Assembly (NCBI GenBank): GCA_041862375.1
Contig: JBGVTE010000141.1
Span: 92,551-156,550 of the forward strand
Length of the DNA: 64,000 nt
DNA from: WVZL01 sp041862375
GTDB lineage: Bacteria; Acidobacteriota; Aminicenantia; Aminicenantales; Aminicenantaceae
Direction of reading: 5' to 3'
In this document: positions 35,170 to 43,852 of the stretch, piece by piece
Layout: each line of letters opens with the position of its first letter
Position numbering within the stretch: position 1 is the stretch's first letter
Translations under genes and position numbers: made by a program
Notes under the pieces: model-generated
What the model was told of the DNA's origin: nothing
Seen by the model: only the letters and a program-made list of their open reading frames with translations
Database searches by the model: none

Positions 35170-35532
35170 ATGGCAGCACAAAGTGATAGTCATCAAAGCA
35201 ATCAAAATTCTCAAAAGAGAGCGCTTGATAAGAAGTTGGACGCTATCGGCTGGGGATTGTTTCTTATCGTGATTGGTTGTCTGTGGCTTGTACCCGAAAA
35301 GACATTTCCGGAAAGTACCTGGCTTATTGGGACAGGGATTATCATACTGGTTCTCATGGCAGTACGCTATCTCTACAGTATCAAGATCAGCGGGTTCTGG
35401 CTTGTCCTGGGCATAATTGTCCTGGCCTTTGGGATAAGCGATGTCTTTGGTCTGAACATTCCAGTCTTTCCCATATTGATTATCATCTTTGGTGCAAGTA
35501 TTATCCTCAAGCCGTTGTTAAAGAAATCGTAG
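35170..35532 (+). CDS. LiaF/DUF5668-like four-helix membrane protein
   Basis: 120 residues from ATG 35170, supported by AAGGAAGGAG upstream. After a polar, Gln/Ser-rich N-terminus come four closely spaced helices (WGLFLIVIGCLWLV; WLIGTGIIILVLM; GFWLVLGIIVLAFG; PVFPILIIIFGASIIL), the pattern of the LiaI-LiaF-like transmembrane region. Function unknown; relatives occur in envelope-stress modules. The radical SAM gene starts 12 bases downstream. Confidence 0.7.
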   Translation: MAAQSDSHQSNQNSQKRALDKKLDAIGWGLFLIVIGCLWLVPEKTFPESTWLIGTGIIILVLMAVRYLYSIKISGFWLVLGIIVLAFGISDVFGLNIPVFPILIIIFGASIILKPLLKKS

Positions 35533-35543
35533 GGAGGAGGGGA

Positions 35544-36656
35544 TTGACAATTCTTGCTGTGAAAGAAGAATTAAAAAAAGAGGTCAACTACAGTAAGGTA
35601 CTGAGCGAGTCTCTAAAAATCTTTTTTAAAGATGCCTTACGGATAACGCTTAGAAAGCCATCACAGGCGTATTTTTTCTTCCGAACAATAAAGTGGCAGA
35701 AGAAAGCTGCCCGAGTTAGGTCAAAATGGGAACAGGAAGGTATACATGTGCCGCCAATCATGATTTTCAGTATTACTAACAGGTGTAATCTCCATTGCAA
35801 AGGTTGCTATCATCAAGCATTACAGCGATCATCGAAGCAAGAAATGAGTAGTGACAAATTAAGAAGTATTATCTCCGAAGCAAGAGAACTTGGCATTTCT
35901 TTTATTGTACTTGCAGGAGGTGAGCCTCTGGTCCGCCCAGAGATTACAGATATTGTCAAGAGATTTCCTGAAATCATCTTCCTTGTTTTCACCAATGGCC
36001 TGCTCATTGATGATGAATTGCTGGTGAAGCTTGAGAAACTGAATAATTTTGTCCCCGTAATTAGCCTAGAGGGATATAAAGAAGATACAGATGGACGAAG
36101 AGGCAAAGGAGTTTATGAGAGCCTTTTGAATATAATCAAGAAGATAAAGGGGAGTGGTATCTTTTGGAGTGTCTCTTTGACTGTGACAAGATCAAACTTC
36201 TCATCAGTCATGGATTACCAGTTCATAAAAACCTTAACTGACCTTGGATGCAGACTGTTTTTCTTTGTCGAGTACACCCCGATCAAGGAAGGAACAGAAG
36301 ACTGGCTCCTCACCGATGAGCAAAGAGGCAGTCTTCTGAGAATGAGAGATTCGTTTCGCTCAGAATTTAAGGCTCTTTTCATTGCTGTTCCTGGCGATGA
36401 AGAGGAAATTGGAGGCTGCCTGTCTGCTGGCCGGGGTTTTGTACATATCAGTGCAGAAGGAGATGTCGAGCCGTGTCCCTTTGCTCCCTATTCTGATACT
36501 AACCTGAGGGATTCATCACTCAAGGAGGCCTTGAAGTCTAGATTTCTCAGGAAAATTCGTCAAAACCATGAACACCTGAGTGAAGCTGAAAGTGGCTGTG
36601 CCCTCTGGATAGAGCGTGAATGGGTACGTTCTTTGCTACATACGAAGGAACTTTAG
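35544..36656 (+). CDS. Radical SAM protein with SPASM-like C-terminus
   Basis: 370 residues from TTG 35544, favoured by the GGGAGG just upstream; GTG 35559 is the alternative, and the open frame further 5' overlaps the preceding gene. The radical SAM cluster motif CNLHCKGC (Cys81, 85, 88) and GGEP are present. The C-terminal part has GGCLSAGRGFVHISAEGDVE followed by PCPF and a further Cys in ESGCALW, the layout of an auxiliary Fe-S (SPASM/twitch) site. Such enzymes modify peptides or proteins. The substrate is unknown, and the small ORF at 34967 is one candidate. Confidence 0.82.
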   Translation: MTILAVKEELKKEVNYSKVLSESLKIFFKDALRITLRKPSQAYFFFRTIKWQKKAARVRSKWEQEGIHVPPIMIFSITNRCNLHCKGCYHQALQRSSKQEMSSDKLRSIISEARELGISFIVLAGGEPLVRPEITDIVKRFPEIIFLVFTNGLLIDDELLVKLEKLNNFVPVISLEGYKEDTDGRRGKGVYESLLNIIKKIKGSGIFWSVSLTVTRSNFSSVMDYQFIKTLTDLGCRLFFFVEYTPIKEGTEDWLLTDEQRGSLLRMRDSFRSEFKALFIAVPGDEEEIGGCLSAGRGFVHISAEGDVEPCPFAPYSDTNLRDSSLKEALKSRFLRKIRQNHEHLSEAESGCALWIEREWVRSLLHTKEL

Positions 36657-36690
36657 TAAAAGATTTTTTTGACTATCGGGAAGGAACCTC

Positions 36691-36706
36691 TGCTGTTTTT
36701 ACAGCA
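36691..36706 (+). terminator. Short hairpin after the radical SAM gene
   Basis: TGCTGT-TTTT-ACAGCA forms a 6-bp stem 35 bases after the stop. There is no U-tract, so termination is only a possibility. Confidence 0.3.
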
Positions 36707-36733
36707 CCTTAATTAACTGATAATAGAGATGAT

Positions 36734-36760
36734 AATGCCGAAGAGGGGAATCGAGCCCCT
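36734..36760 (-). other. Second copy of the tRNA-Leu 3' end (putative att site)
   Basis: The 27 bases here match 40129-40155, the 3' end and T-arm of tRNA-Leu, at 25 positions and in the same orientation. Similarity continues ~16 bases further (TGATAATA). Between this copy and the tRNA lie a permease, a PadR regulator and noncoding sequence. The 36761-36953 stretch holds only a short ORF of uncertain meaning. Confidence 0.6.
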
Positions 36761-36953
36761 GTGGTTTTGTAACTTTTTTAAATTCAAGTATTTGTGACGT
36801 ATGTTGTTGATTATACAAAAAATCATACTTTGAATTGTTTTAAGTTGTTTTAAGCTATTTTGAAACTTTTTGCATCCAAATGGTCCCAAAATGGTCCCAA
36901 GCCTGTCTTGAACACATCGCATGAGCGATCAAAAGGGAATTAAAATCCTCTAT

Positions 36954-39554
36954 TCATTCATACCGCAGGGAATCCACCGGATTGAGGGTGGCGACTTTTA
37001 TGGCATGGAAAGAAACTGTGGCAAGGGCGAGGAACAGAGCCAAAAGAGAAGATAGGATGAAAATCCATAAGCCTATGGGAGTCCGGTAGGCGAAATTCTG
37101 AAGCCATTGAGTCAAAACAAAATAGGCAATAGGCCAGGCAATGGTATTGGCGATCACTACACACTTTGTGAACTCTCTAGATAACATTAAGACGATTCCA
37201 GAGACCGAAGCCCCCAGTACCTTACGGATTCCGATCTCTTTGGTCTTCTGCTCGGCTGCAAAGGACACTAAGCCCAGAAGACCCATACAGGCTACAGATA
37301 GTCCTAGAAGGGCGAACAAGCCGAATATCCGGCTGCGAGTTTCTTCAGTCATGTACAATCTGTTGAAATCTTCGTCCAGGAAGAAGTATTCAAAAGGCTG
37401 GCCCGGAAACAATTTGTTCCAAGTCCCTTTAGCGAATGATAGAATCTCTCTGAGGTCGATTGTATTTACATTTAGGGTGATCATTTCCAGTGGGCTCCAC
37501 TGAGACGGTACAGCAAATTCAAAAACCATAGGCCCGATAACAGTCTGAAGGCCTTGAAAATGGAAATCCCTGGTCACTCCAATGATGGAATCAACATTGT
37601 CCTCTGGTCCAACAACGAGCTTCTGTCCGAGAGCTTCTTCTGGTAATGCCCATCCAAAGTGTTTGACCGCAGCTTCATTGAGTATGCATGCCTGTGCATC
37701 TGTGGCACCATGGTATCCTTGAAAATTTCTTCCTGCAATGAGTTCGATCCCGTATTCTGGTAGAAAATCTTCGTCAACAACGAGATGTTTCATTTCCACA
37801 GCATACTCCTCTGTCAGCTCAAGTTTATGCACACCCCAATTTTCGATTTTCCCCCCTGGAACCGAGGAAGATACTGTGACTCCTCGTACTAAAGAGGACA
37901 AGAGAAATTCTGATTTGACTACTGATTTTTTTTCTTTTAGACCTGCGCCTATTGCCGAGATAATCAGTTTTTCCTCTTTTTCAAACCCGAGAGATGCATT
38001 TTTCATATAATCTATCTGGCTGTACATCACCAGAGTGCAAATAATCAGGCCAACTGAGATAGCAAACTGTAGAATAACTAGGATCTGCCTCATTAGAGAG
38101 CGGTTGCGGCCTCCTCCTTTTGTTCCCTGAAGGATGCTGACAGGATTGAATCTCGAAAGGAAAAAAGCCGGATAGCATCCAACTCCTACTCCGATCAACA
38201 GGGTACACGCCAAGAGCATCAGAAACATCATAGGCTGGAAAACACCAACAAACAGAATCTCCATACCAAAGGCTTTTTTAAAGTATGGCATGGACAGATA
38301 TGTCAATCCCACAGACAGCACAACTGCACCCAAAGCAATAATAGAGGATTCCAACAAGAACTGCCGGATGATTTGGGATCTCTGGGCACCTATCACTTTG
38401 CGCATCCCCACCTCTCGGCTCCGATGGATGGATTTTGCAGTTGCCAGGTTGATGAAATTCAAGCATGCGATCAGAAGAGTGAGCAGGCCTACGGCAGAAA
38501 AGATCAGGATATAAGATTTGTTTCCTGGAGGCTTAAGCTCATGCTGAAGTCGGGAATTCAAATGGATTCCTGTTACACGTTGGAGATAATGAGATCGCTG
38601 AAAAGGAAAATTCTTTCCCAGAAAACTGTCTGAAATGTTTCTAATCTTGGAACCAAAGGCATCAACATCTGCACCTGGCATAAGCTTGACATAGGTATAA
38701 ACCCTGGATATCGTCCAGGAACGCTCCTCATCCTCAGTATAAAATTTCTTTAGCGAGGCAATAAAGTCATAGTGCAGGTGTGAATTGACTGGTGCATTTT
38801 GTGCAATCCCGATTATCTCAAAGTCTGTGTTGTTGATCTGGATGGATTTACCTAAAAGATCCTCCGAATCTATATATTTCTCAGCCATTTGTTCTGTTAG
38901 GATTATAGTGTTGGATCTTGCCAGCTCAAGGACAGGTCCTCCCTTGAGAAGTGGTATGTGGAAAATATCGAAGATTTCAGGCTCTGCAGCAATGAGTCCA
39001 TTTTCGTAGAAAGCTTTATCACCATATCGCACAAGCACTCGGTGCTTTTTGCCCAAACGCCCGATCGATTCGATTTCGTTGTATCGTTCTTTGACAACAT
39101 CAGCCACCGGAAATGATATTAGGGGAATGGATTCCTCAAATGCTTCACCTTTCCAAGTGCATGCGATTCTGTAAATACGATCCGCATCATTGTGGTAGCG
39201 GTCATAGCTAAATTCGTGCTGCACATACAGAAAAATATACAGACAGCAGGTTATTCCTATCACCAATCCAATGATGTTTATGAGAGAATATCCTTTATGT
39301 CTCTTGATATTTCTTAAAGCGATTTTTATATAGTTTTTAAACATGGCTAAATTCCAATAAATAGTTGATCGGATAAGAAATGGCAGGGGCTGAAAAATTT
39401 GCCAAGTATACCATATATCCGCTTTGAATCGACCTCTTTCCGAAAGGATCATACGGTATTCTTCTTCCGTGTCGCCTAGGATGCCGGTCTTTTTGGAAGA
39501 TGAAAGAATGCTGAGAATTCTTTCAGCGAATTTTGAAGGCGAAGTTCTTTTCAT
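36954..39554 (-). CDS. FtsX/MacB-type orphan ABC permease with N-terminal prefix domain
   Basis: 866 residues from ATG 39554, which overlaps the PadR stop (ATGA). The first ~65 residues (SPSKFAERILSILSS ... GDTEEEYRMILSERG) resemble the permease prefix domain seen in acidobacterial-type orphan permeases. Then follow two copies of TM + MacB-like periplasmic domain + FtsX domain; cytoplasmic signatures RSREVGMRKVIGA and KTKEIGIRKVLGA mark each half. No ATPase is adjacent. The C-terminus LNPVDSLRYE is family-typical. Regulated probably by the co-transcribed PadR protein. Confidence 0.88.
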   Translation of the reverse strand: MKRTSPSKFAERILSILSSSKKTGILGDTEEEYRMILSERGRFKADIWYTWQIFQPLPFLIRSTIYWNLAMFKNYIKIALRNIKRHKGYSLINIIGLVIGITCCLYIFLYVQHEFSYDRYHNDADRIYRIACTWKGEAFEESIPLISFPVADVVKERYNEIESIGRLGKKHRVLVRYGDKAFYENGLIAAEPEIFDIFHIPLLKGGPVLELARSNTIILTEQMAEKYIDSEDLLGKSIQINNTDFEIIGIAQNAPVNSHLHYDFIASLKKFYTEDEERSWTISRVYTYVKLMPGADVDAFGSKIRNISDSFLGKNFPFQRSHYLQRVTGIHLNSRLQHELKPPGNKSYILIFSAVGLLTLLIACLNFINLATAKSIHRSREVGMRKVIGAQRSQIIRQFLLESSIIALGAVVLSVGLTYLSMPYFKKAFGMEILFVGVFQPMMFLMLLACTLLIGVGVGCYPAFFLSRFNPVSILQGTKGGGRNRSLMRQILVILQFAISVGLIICTLVMYSQIDYMKNASLGFEKEEKLIISAIGAGLKEKKSVVKSEFLLSSLVRGVTVSSSVPGGKIENWGVHKLELTEEYAVEMKHLVVDEDFLPEYGIELIAGRNFQGYHGATDAQACILNEAAVKHFGWALPEEALGQKLVVGPEDNVDSIIGVTRDFHFQGLQTVIGPMVFEFAVPSQWSPLEMITLNVNTIDLREILSFAKGTWNKLFPGQPFEYFFLDEDFNRLYMTEETRSRIFGLFALLGLSVACMGLLGLVSFAAEQKTKEIGIRKVLGASVSGIVLMLSREFTKCVVIANTIAWPIAYFVLTQWLQNFAYRTPIGLWIFILSSLLALFLALATVSFHAIKVATLNPVDSLRYE

Positions 39555-39886
39555 CTGCTGGTTTTCTCTCCCCAAATTAGCTCTGTGTATCCATCCCATA
39601 TTTTTTTCTGCATTTCATAGGCATGTTTGAGCGCCGTGTTGCCCTCGGATGTAAGGGTATAATAGATCCGACTTCGGCCTCCTCTCTCTGGTTTGGATTC
39701 TCCTGTGAACCGTTTGACATATCCCTTTTTAGTCAGTTGTTCTAGAATAAAATAGAGTGTGCCGTAGGGTAGGGCTTTACCTGTGTTTTTTTGGAGGTGG
39801 CGTTTTATAGCAACTTCATAGGCATTGTCTTTAAGCCGCAGGATGGTTAAAAGCAATGTTTCTTCAGCTTTGGTTAATTCTCTCAT
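39551..39886 (-). CDS. PadR-family transcriptional regulator
   Basis: 111 residues from ATG 39886 (AGGA seven bases upstream; a 9-residue longer start exists). Winged helix with the family pattern LTKAEETLLLTILRL, GKALPYGTLYFILEQLTKKGYV, and the wing RSRIYYTLTSEG. PadR proteins repress adjacent efflux genes in response to small molecules. The stop overlaps the start of the permease gene. Confidence 0.9.
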   Translation of the reverse strand: MRELTKAEETLLLTILRLKDNAYEVAIKRHLQKNTGKALPYGTLYFILEQLTKKGYVKRFTGESKPERGGRSRIYYTLTSEGNTALKHAYEMQKKIWDGYTELIWGEKTSR

Positions 39887-39908
39887 ATGAGATCCTTTTT
39901 CGTAGGAA

Positions 39909-39923
39909 TACAAGTAACTTGTA
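39909..39923. promoter_or_regulatory. Candidate PadR operator
   Basis: TACAAG-TAA-CTTGTA, a 6-bp perfect inverted repeat with a 3-base centre, lies 23 bases upstream of the PadR start codon, preceded (minus strand) by A+T-rich sequence suited to a promoter. Confidence 0.45.
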
Positions 39924-40130
39924 GATATTTATATTAAATATACGAGTTTCTTGAAAAAAAGGTTTCTTTTTTTAAAAAAAAATTTGTGAGGAGATATGAC
40001 CTGTCCCCTGATCAGGTATTTTCTTTAAGGTTTAAGATTCCATATTTTGAGTATGGAGTAAATTTTAGGTGATTTTTTTAAGACCTGACGAGAAAATTCA
40101 CCTAAGTTATTGATAATAAAGAAGATGGAA
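39924..40130. repeat. Intergenic segment with inverted repeats beside tRNA-Leu
   Basis: No gene is seen. It holds TTAGGTGA (40065-40072) paired with TCACCTAA (40098-40105), TCCATA-N7-TATGGA near 40048-40066, and ACCTG...CAGGT near 40000-40018. The words GACCTGTCCCC and AGACCTGAC resemble the dispersed repeat core found at 22355 and 43824. Confidence 0.4.
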
Positions 40131-40217
40131 TGCCGAAGAGGGGACTCGAACCCCTACGAGCTAAAACGCTCACATGGCCCTCAACCATGCGTGTCTACCA
40201 AATTCCACCACTTCGGC
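40131..40217 (-). tRNA. tRNA-Leu (anticodon GAG)
   Basis: The minus strand folds as a class II tRNA: acceptor GCCGAAG/CTTCGGC with discriminator A, anticodon arm CATGG-TTGAGGG-CCATG with anticodon GAG, a long variable arm (GAGCGTTTTAGCTC) and T-arm GGGG-TTCGAGT-CCCC. CCA is not encoded. It lies just upstream, in the minus direction, of the decayed element and downstream of secG. Confidence 0.95.
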
Positions 40218-40233
40218 ATAAATTCTGGGAGGC

Positions 40234-40617
40234 TTATTTTTTATTCTCTTTTGCCTGGTTGCTCTGCTTTTTATCCTGCTGTTCCTTTGGCTCTTGAGCT
40301 TTCTGTTTTGTGGGTTCTTTCTTGGTTTCCGTAACCGCTGGCGCTTCCTTAGCAGGCACTTCTTCACCTTTTACAACAGATTTTGTTCCTTTTTCTGAAA
40401 GGAACCAGAAACCCATTGAAGTTATCATAAAAAGAATTGCACAGACTGTGGTTGTTTTGGAAAGGATAGTTGCTGCACCTCTGGGGCCAAAGACTGTCTG
40501 GCTACCAGCGCCACCGAAAGCTCCAGCTAAGTCAGCAGATTTGCCTGATTGAAGAAGAACAGCAATAATGAGAATAAAACAGACAATGATGTGAATTGTT
40601 AGGAGTAATGCACTCAC
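40234..40617 (-). CDS. secG: Preprotein translocase subunit SecG
   Basis: 127 residues with two membrane helices (residues ~4-22 and ~54-73) separated by the family loop LLQSGKSADLAGAFGG and FGPRGAATIL. The C-terminal tail is a long Lys/Glu/Gln-rich extension beyond the usual length. It overlaps the end of tpiA by four bases; the tpiA-secG order is common in bacteria. Confidence 0.93.
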   Translation of the reverse strand: MSALLLTIHIIVCFILIIAVLLQSGKSADLAGAFGGAGSQTVFGPRGAATILSKTTTVCAILFMITSMGFWFLSEKGTKSVVKGEEVPAKEAPAVTETKKEPTKQKAQEPKEQQDKKQSNQAKENKK

Positions 40618-41402
40618 TTTTTATCCTTGTATGCTTTTATTCCTTCTTTAGTTATTTGAATAAAGGAGTCTGCCTTTAGCGATGCTCCTCCAACTAAAGC
40701 TCCGTTTATGTTCTTTTCTTTTAATAAAGAGTACGTATTTTCTGGCTTAACAGAACCGCCGTAGAGAATTATAGCATAGGAGGCAATTTCATTTCCATAT
40801 TTTTCTACGAGTTTATCTCTTATAAAGCTGTGAACTTCTTCTGCCTGAGCTGGTGTGGCAGTTAGACCAGTACCGATAGCCCAAATAGGCTCATATGCGA
40901 TTATGATTTGTCTCATGTTTTCTTTTTCCAGCCCTTCTAATCCAGTATTGATCTGGGTTTCGACTTTCTCTATAGTTTTTTCTTGCTCCCGCTCTTCTAT
41001 CGACTCTCCAATACACATGATTGGATTTAGTTTATAAGTTAATGCAGCTTTGACTTTTTTATTTACTGTTTCATCTGTTTCTCCAAAATACTGGCGCCTC
41101 TCTGAATGGCCAATAACCACGTACTGACAGCCTGCATCTTGAAGCATCGGGGGAGATATTTCTCCTGTGTATGCTCCTTTTTCTTCCCAGAAGAGATTTT
41201 GAGCACCGAGCTTAATTGAGCTTCCTTCAAGTGTTTTTCTTACCTCAGCCAACGCTGTGAAAGGGGGGATAACCACAATCTCTGCTTCAGCCAATTCATT
41301 CGCAGCTTCTTTTATGTTATCTACGAGAGAAACAGCCTCGGCGATATTTTTATGCATTTTCCAATTTCCAGCTATAAATGATCTTTCGTTATTAATTGTC
41401 AT
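40614..41402 (-). CDS. tpiA: Triosephosphate isomerase
   Basis: 262 residues. GNWKMHKN (catalytic Lys), VIGHSERRQYFGE (catalytic His), AYEPIWAIGTG (catalytic Glu) and ILYGGSVKPEN (phosphate loop) are all present. It interconverts dihydroxyacetone phosphate and glyceraldehyde 3-phosphate. Third gene of gap-pgk-tpiA-secG, one base after pgk. Confidence 0.97.
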   Translation of the reverse strand: MTINNERSFIAGNWKMHKNIAEAVSLVDNIKEAANELAEAEIVVIPPFTALAEVRKTLEGSSIKLGAQNLFWEEKGAYTGEISPPMLQDAGCQYVVIGHSERRQYFGETDETVNKKVKAALTYKLNPIMCIGESIEEREQEKTIEKVETQINTGLEGLEKENMRQIIIAYEPIWAIGTGLTATPAQAEEVHSFIRDKLVEKYGNEIASYAIILYGGSVKPENTYSLLKEKNINGALVGGASLKADSFIQITKEGIKAYKDKK

Positions 41403-41403
41403 T

Positions 41404-42585
41404 TTATTTCTCCGATAAGACTTCGAGGCCAGGCAGGATTTCCTTGGCTAGAAATTCCAAGGAGGCACCTCCGCCTGTCGAAATATGTGAAATTTTTTCG
41501 CTGATGCCTGCTTTATAAACTGCTGCTACTGAATCTCCTCCTCCTACTATGGATAAGGCATTAGTTGCAGCAACTGCTTCAGCTATTCTCATAGTTCCGT
41601 GAGAAAATTTATCAATCTCAAAAACACCCATGGGACCATTCCAGAAAATTGTCTGGGCATTCTTTATGATTTCTTGGTATTCTTCCACAGTTTTTGGACC
41701 GATATCGAGAGCCATTAAATCAGGGGGAATCGGAAAGGACTCCACAATCTTTGTTTCTGCACTTGCATCTGGCTCAGCAGCAACAATATGGTCTGAGGGG
41801 AGATAAACGTTAACATTTTTCTGTTCGGCTCTTTCAAGAAGAAGGCGGGCAAGATCTGTTTTATCCTCTTCAACACGGGAGCGGCCAACTTCAAAGCCCT
41901 GAGCTCTGAAAAATGTATAGGCCATAGCTCCCCCTATGAGGATATTGTCTGCCTTATCAAGTAGATTTTCGATTACTGGGATTTTGTCCGAGACTTTTGC
42001 TCCTCCGAGAATGGCAATGTATGGTTTTTTAGGAAAATGAACCGCTTTACTCAAATATTCAACTTCTTTTTCAACGAGAAATCCTGCTACTGATTTTTCT
42101 ACATACCTGGTTATCCCAACGACTGAAGCGTGGGCCCGGTGACATGCGCCAAAGGCGTCATTAACGTAGTATTCAACATCTCGAGCCAAATTTTGAGAAA
42201 AGTAATTATCATTATCTGTTTCTCCGGGGTGAAACCTGAGGTTTTCGAGGAGAAGAATATGATTCTCTTTGAGTTCTTTCTTTAATCTGTTTACTTCCTC
42301 TCCTATGACATCAAGAGCAAGAATGACCTCCTTAGAGACTAATTCGGAGAGACGCTCAGCTACCGGTTTTAGGCTGAGTGCAGGATTGTATTTACCTTTA
42401 GGACGACCTAAGTGGGAAGCAATTATCAATTTTGCCTTTTGGTCGAGAAGATAGTTAATCGTTGGCAGGGCCGCCTTTATGCGCGTGTCATCCCTTATTA
42501 CTAAATTTTCATCCAGGGGAACATTGAAATCGACACGAAGAAAAACCTTTTTTCCTTTGAAATCCAAGTCTTTAAGAGAAAGCAT
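41404..42585 (-). CDS. pgk: Phosphoglycerate kinase
   Basis: 393 residues from ATG 42585, since translation then begins with the family N-terminus (LSLKDLDFKGKKVFLRVDFN) and GGAG lies just upstream; a longer in-frame start at 42645 would run into gap. RVDFNVPL, SHLGRPKGK, ILGGAKVSDK and WNGPMGVFE are diagnostic. ATP-forming step of glycolysis. Eight bases separate it from gap. Confidence 0.97.
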   Translation of the reverse strand: MLSLKDLDFKGKKVFLRVDFNVPLDENLVIRDDTRIKAALPTINYLLDQKAKLIIASHLGRPKGKYNPALSLKPVAERLSELVSKEVILALDVIGEEVNRLKKELKENHILLLENLRFHPGETDNDNYFSQNLARDVEYYVNDAFGACHRAHASVVGITRYVEKSVAGFLVEKEVEYLSKAVHFPKKPYIAILGGAKVSDKIPVIENLLDKADNILIGGAMAYTFFRAQGFEVGRSRVEEDKTDLARLLLERAEQKNVNVYLPSDHIVAAEPDASAETKIVESFPIPPDLMALDIGPKTVEEYQEIIKNAQTIFWNGPMGVFEIDKFSHGTMRIAEAVAATNALSIVGGGDSVAAVYKAGISEKISHISTGGGASLEFLAKEILPGLEVLSEK

Positions 42586-42593
42586 GGCTCCAT

Positions 42594-43595
42594 TTATCGT
42601 GAGATGTATTTTATTAAATCTAACAGACGGCAGGAGTAGCCCCATTCATTGTCATACCAGGCAAGAACTTTTACAAGGTTGTCGTCCGTTATCCGGGTAA
42701 AAGGACCATCCACGATAGCTGAATGGGGATTTGCCATAAAATCGACTGAGACAAGAGGTTCATCTGTGTATTCAAGAATATTTTTTAATTCTCCCTCTGA
42801 AGCTTTTTTGAAGGATTCATTAACTTCCTCGATGCTTGTTTCTTTCTTCAAGAGTGCCACTAAGTCTACAACAGAAACATTAGGAGTAGGGACTCGGATT
42901 GCAATGCCGTCTATTTTACCTTGGAGATCAGGAATAACAATTCCCACAGCCTTGGCAGCACCTGTGGTAGTGGGTATTTGGGCGAGTGCGGCTGCTCTGG
43001 CTCTGCGGAGATCCTTATGGGGAGCATCGAGAACCATCTGATCGTTCGTATAGGCATGTATTGTAGTCATAAAGGCTTTTTCAATTCCAAATCCCTGGTG
43101 GAGGATCTTTGCCACCGGTGCTAAGCAGTTTGTGGTGCAGGAAGCATTAGAAATGATATTGTGTTTTTCTGGTTGGTAAATTTCTTCATTTACTCCCATG
43201 ACAATGGTTACATCAGGCTCAGTGGCAGGAGCAGAAATTATTACTTTTTCAGCGCCTCCTTGTTCGATGTGCTTAATTGCATCCTGCCTTTTCCTGAATA
43301 GTCCGGTAGATTCGATGACAATGGATATCCCAAGATCCCTCCATGGAAGATTGCCAGGATCTTTCTCGGATAAAACTTTTATTTTTTTATCATTTACTAT
43401 TAATGCATCTTCTGAGGATTTTATGTCCGCCTCTAAAATCCCGAGCACAGAATCGTATTTCAAAAGATGAGCTAGGGTATTAGAATCAGTGATATCATTA
43501 ACAGCAACAATATCAAGCTCTGGATCTTGGTAAGAGGCCCTGAAAAAGTTTCTACCGATACGGCCAAATCCATTAATTCCGATTTTAAGACTCAT
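42594..43595 (-). CDS. gap: Glyceraldehyde-3-phosphate dehydrogenase
   Basis: 333 residues. NAD-binding GINGFGRIGRN, catalytic Cys in SNASCTTNCLAP, catalytic His in TTIHAYTND, and WYDNEWGYS at the C-terminus. Asp in VAVNDITD favours NAD as cofactor. First gene of the glycolytic operon; AGGAGGT precedes the ATG. Confidence 0.97.
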   Translation of the reverse strand: MSLKIGINGFGRIGRNFFRASYQDPELDIVAVNDITDSNTLAHLLKYDSVLGILEADIKSSEDALIVNDKKIKVLSEKDPGNLPWRDLGISIVIESTGLFRKRQDAIKHIEQGGAEKVIISAPATEPDVTIVMGVNEEIYQPEKHNIISNASCTTNCLAPVAKILHQGFGIEKAFMTTIHAYTNDQMVLDAPHKDLRRARAAALAQIPTTTGAAKAVGIVIPDLQGKIDGIAIRVPTPNVSVVDLVALLKKETSIEEVNESFKKASEGELKNILEYTDEPLVSVDFMANPHSAIVDGPFTRITDDNLVKVLAWYDNEWGYSCRLLDLIKYISR

Positions 43596-43651
43596 GTAAA
43601 CCTCCTCTTTTTTTCATTTTTCTAATTAACATAATTATTAGTTTAAATCAA

Positions 43652-43846
43652 ATGCCAGGCTCGGTATCGCTGATGCTCGCTATCGCTGATGCTTGCTCTA
43701 TCAGGCACCAGCAAGCTCCACCTACATCTACACTGCCAGGCTTTTATAACATCTCTGTTTGGATATATCAGCCTTGTAAAAGAAAATTTTTGGACTTTTA
43801 GGGAAAGGCGATTGGAAGTTATAAAAGTTATGAAAGCCTGACCCCA
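43652..43846. repeat. Intergenic repeats including dispersed 23-mer copy 2
   Basis: Contains ATGCCAGGCT (43652) and CTGCCAGGCT (43733) as direct repeats, a 16-base tandem pair TATCGCTGATGCTYGC (43665-43680, 43681-43696), a hairpin GCTTGCT...AGCAAGC near 43691-43715, AGGCTTTTATAAC (43738) and the 23-mer AAAGTTATGAAAGCCTGACC plus CCA (43824-43846) that is inverted relative to 22355. No gene is seen. Confidence 0.55.
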
Positions 43847-43852
43847 GTGAAT

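Noticed and set aside
35277..35543. Upstream extension of the radical SAM frame
   Set aside because: It overlaps the LiaF-like gene, whose codon pattern and membrane helices are clear.
36713..36922. Minus-strand 69-residue ORF beside the tRNA fragment
   Set aside because: Could be the degenerate end of an integrase, but no recombinase motif (R..H.R..Y) is visible; not annotated as a gene.
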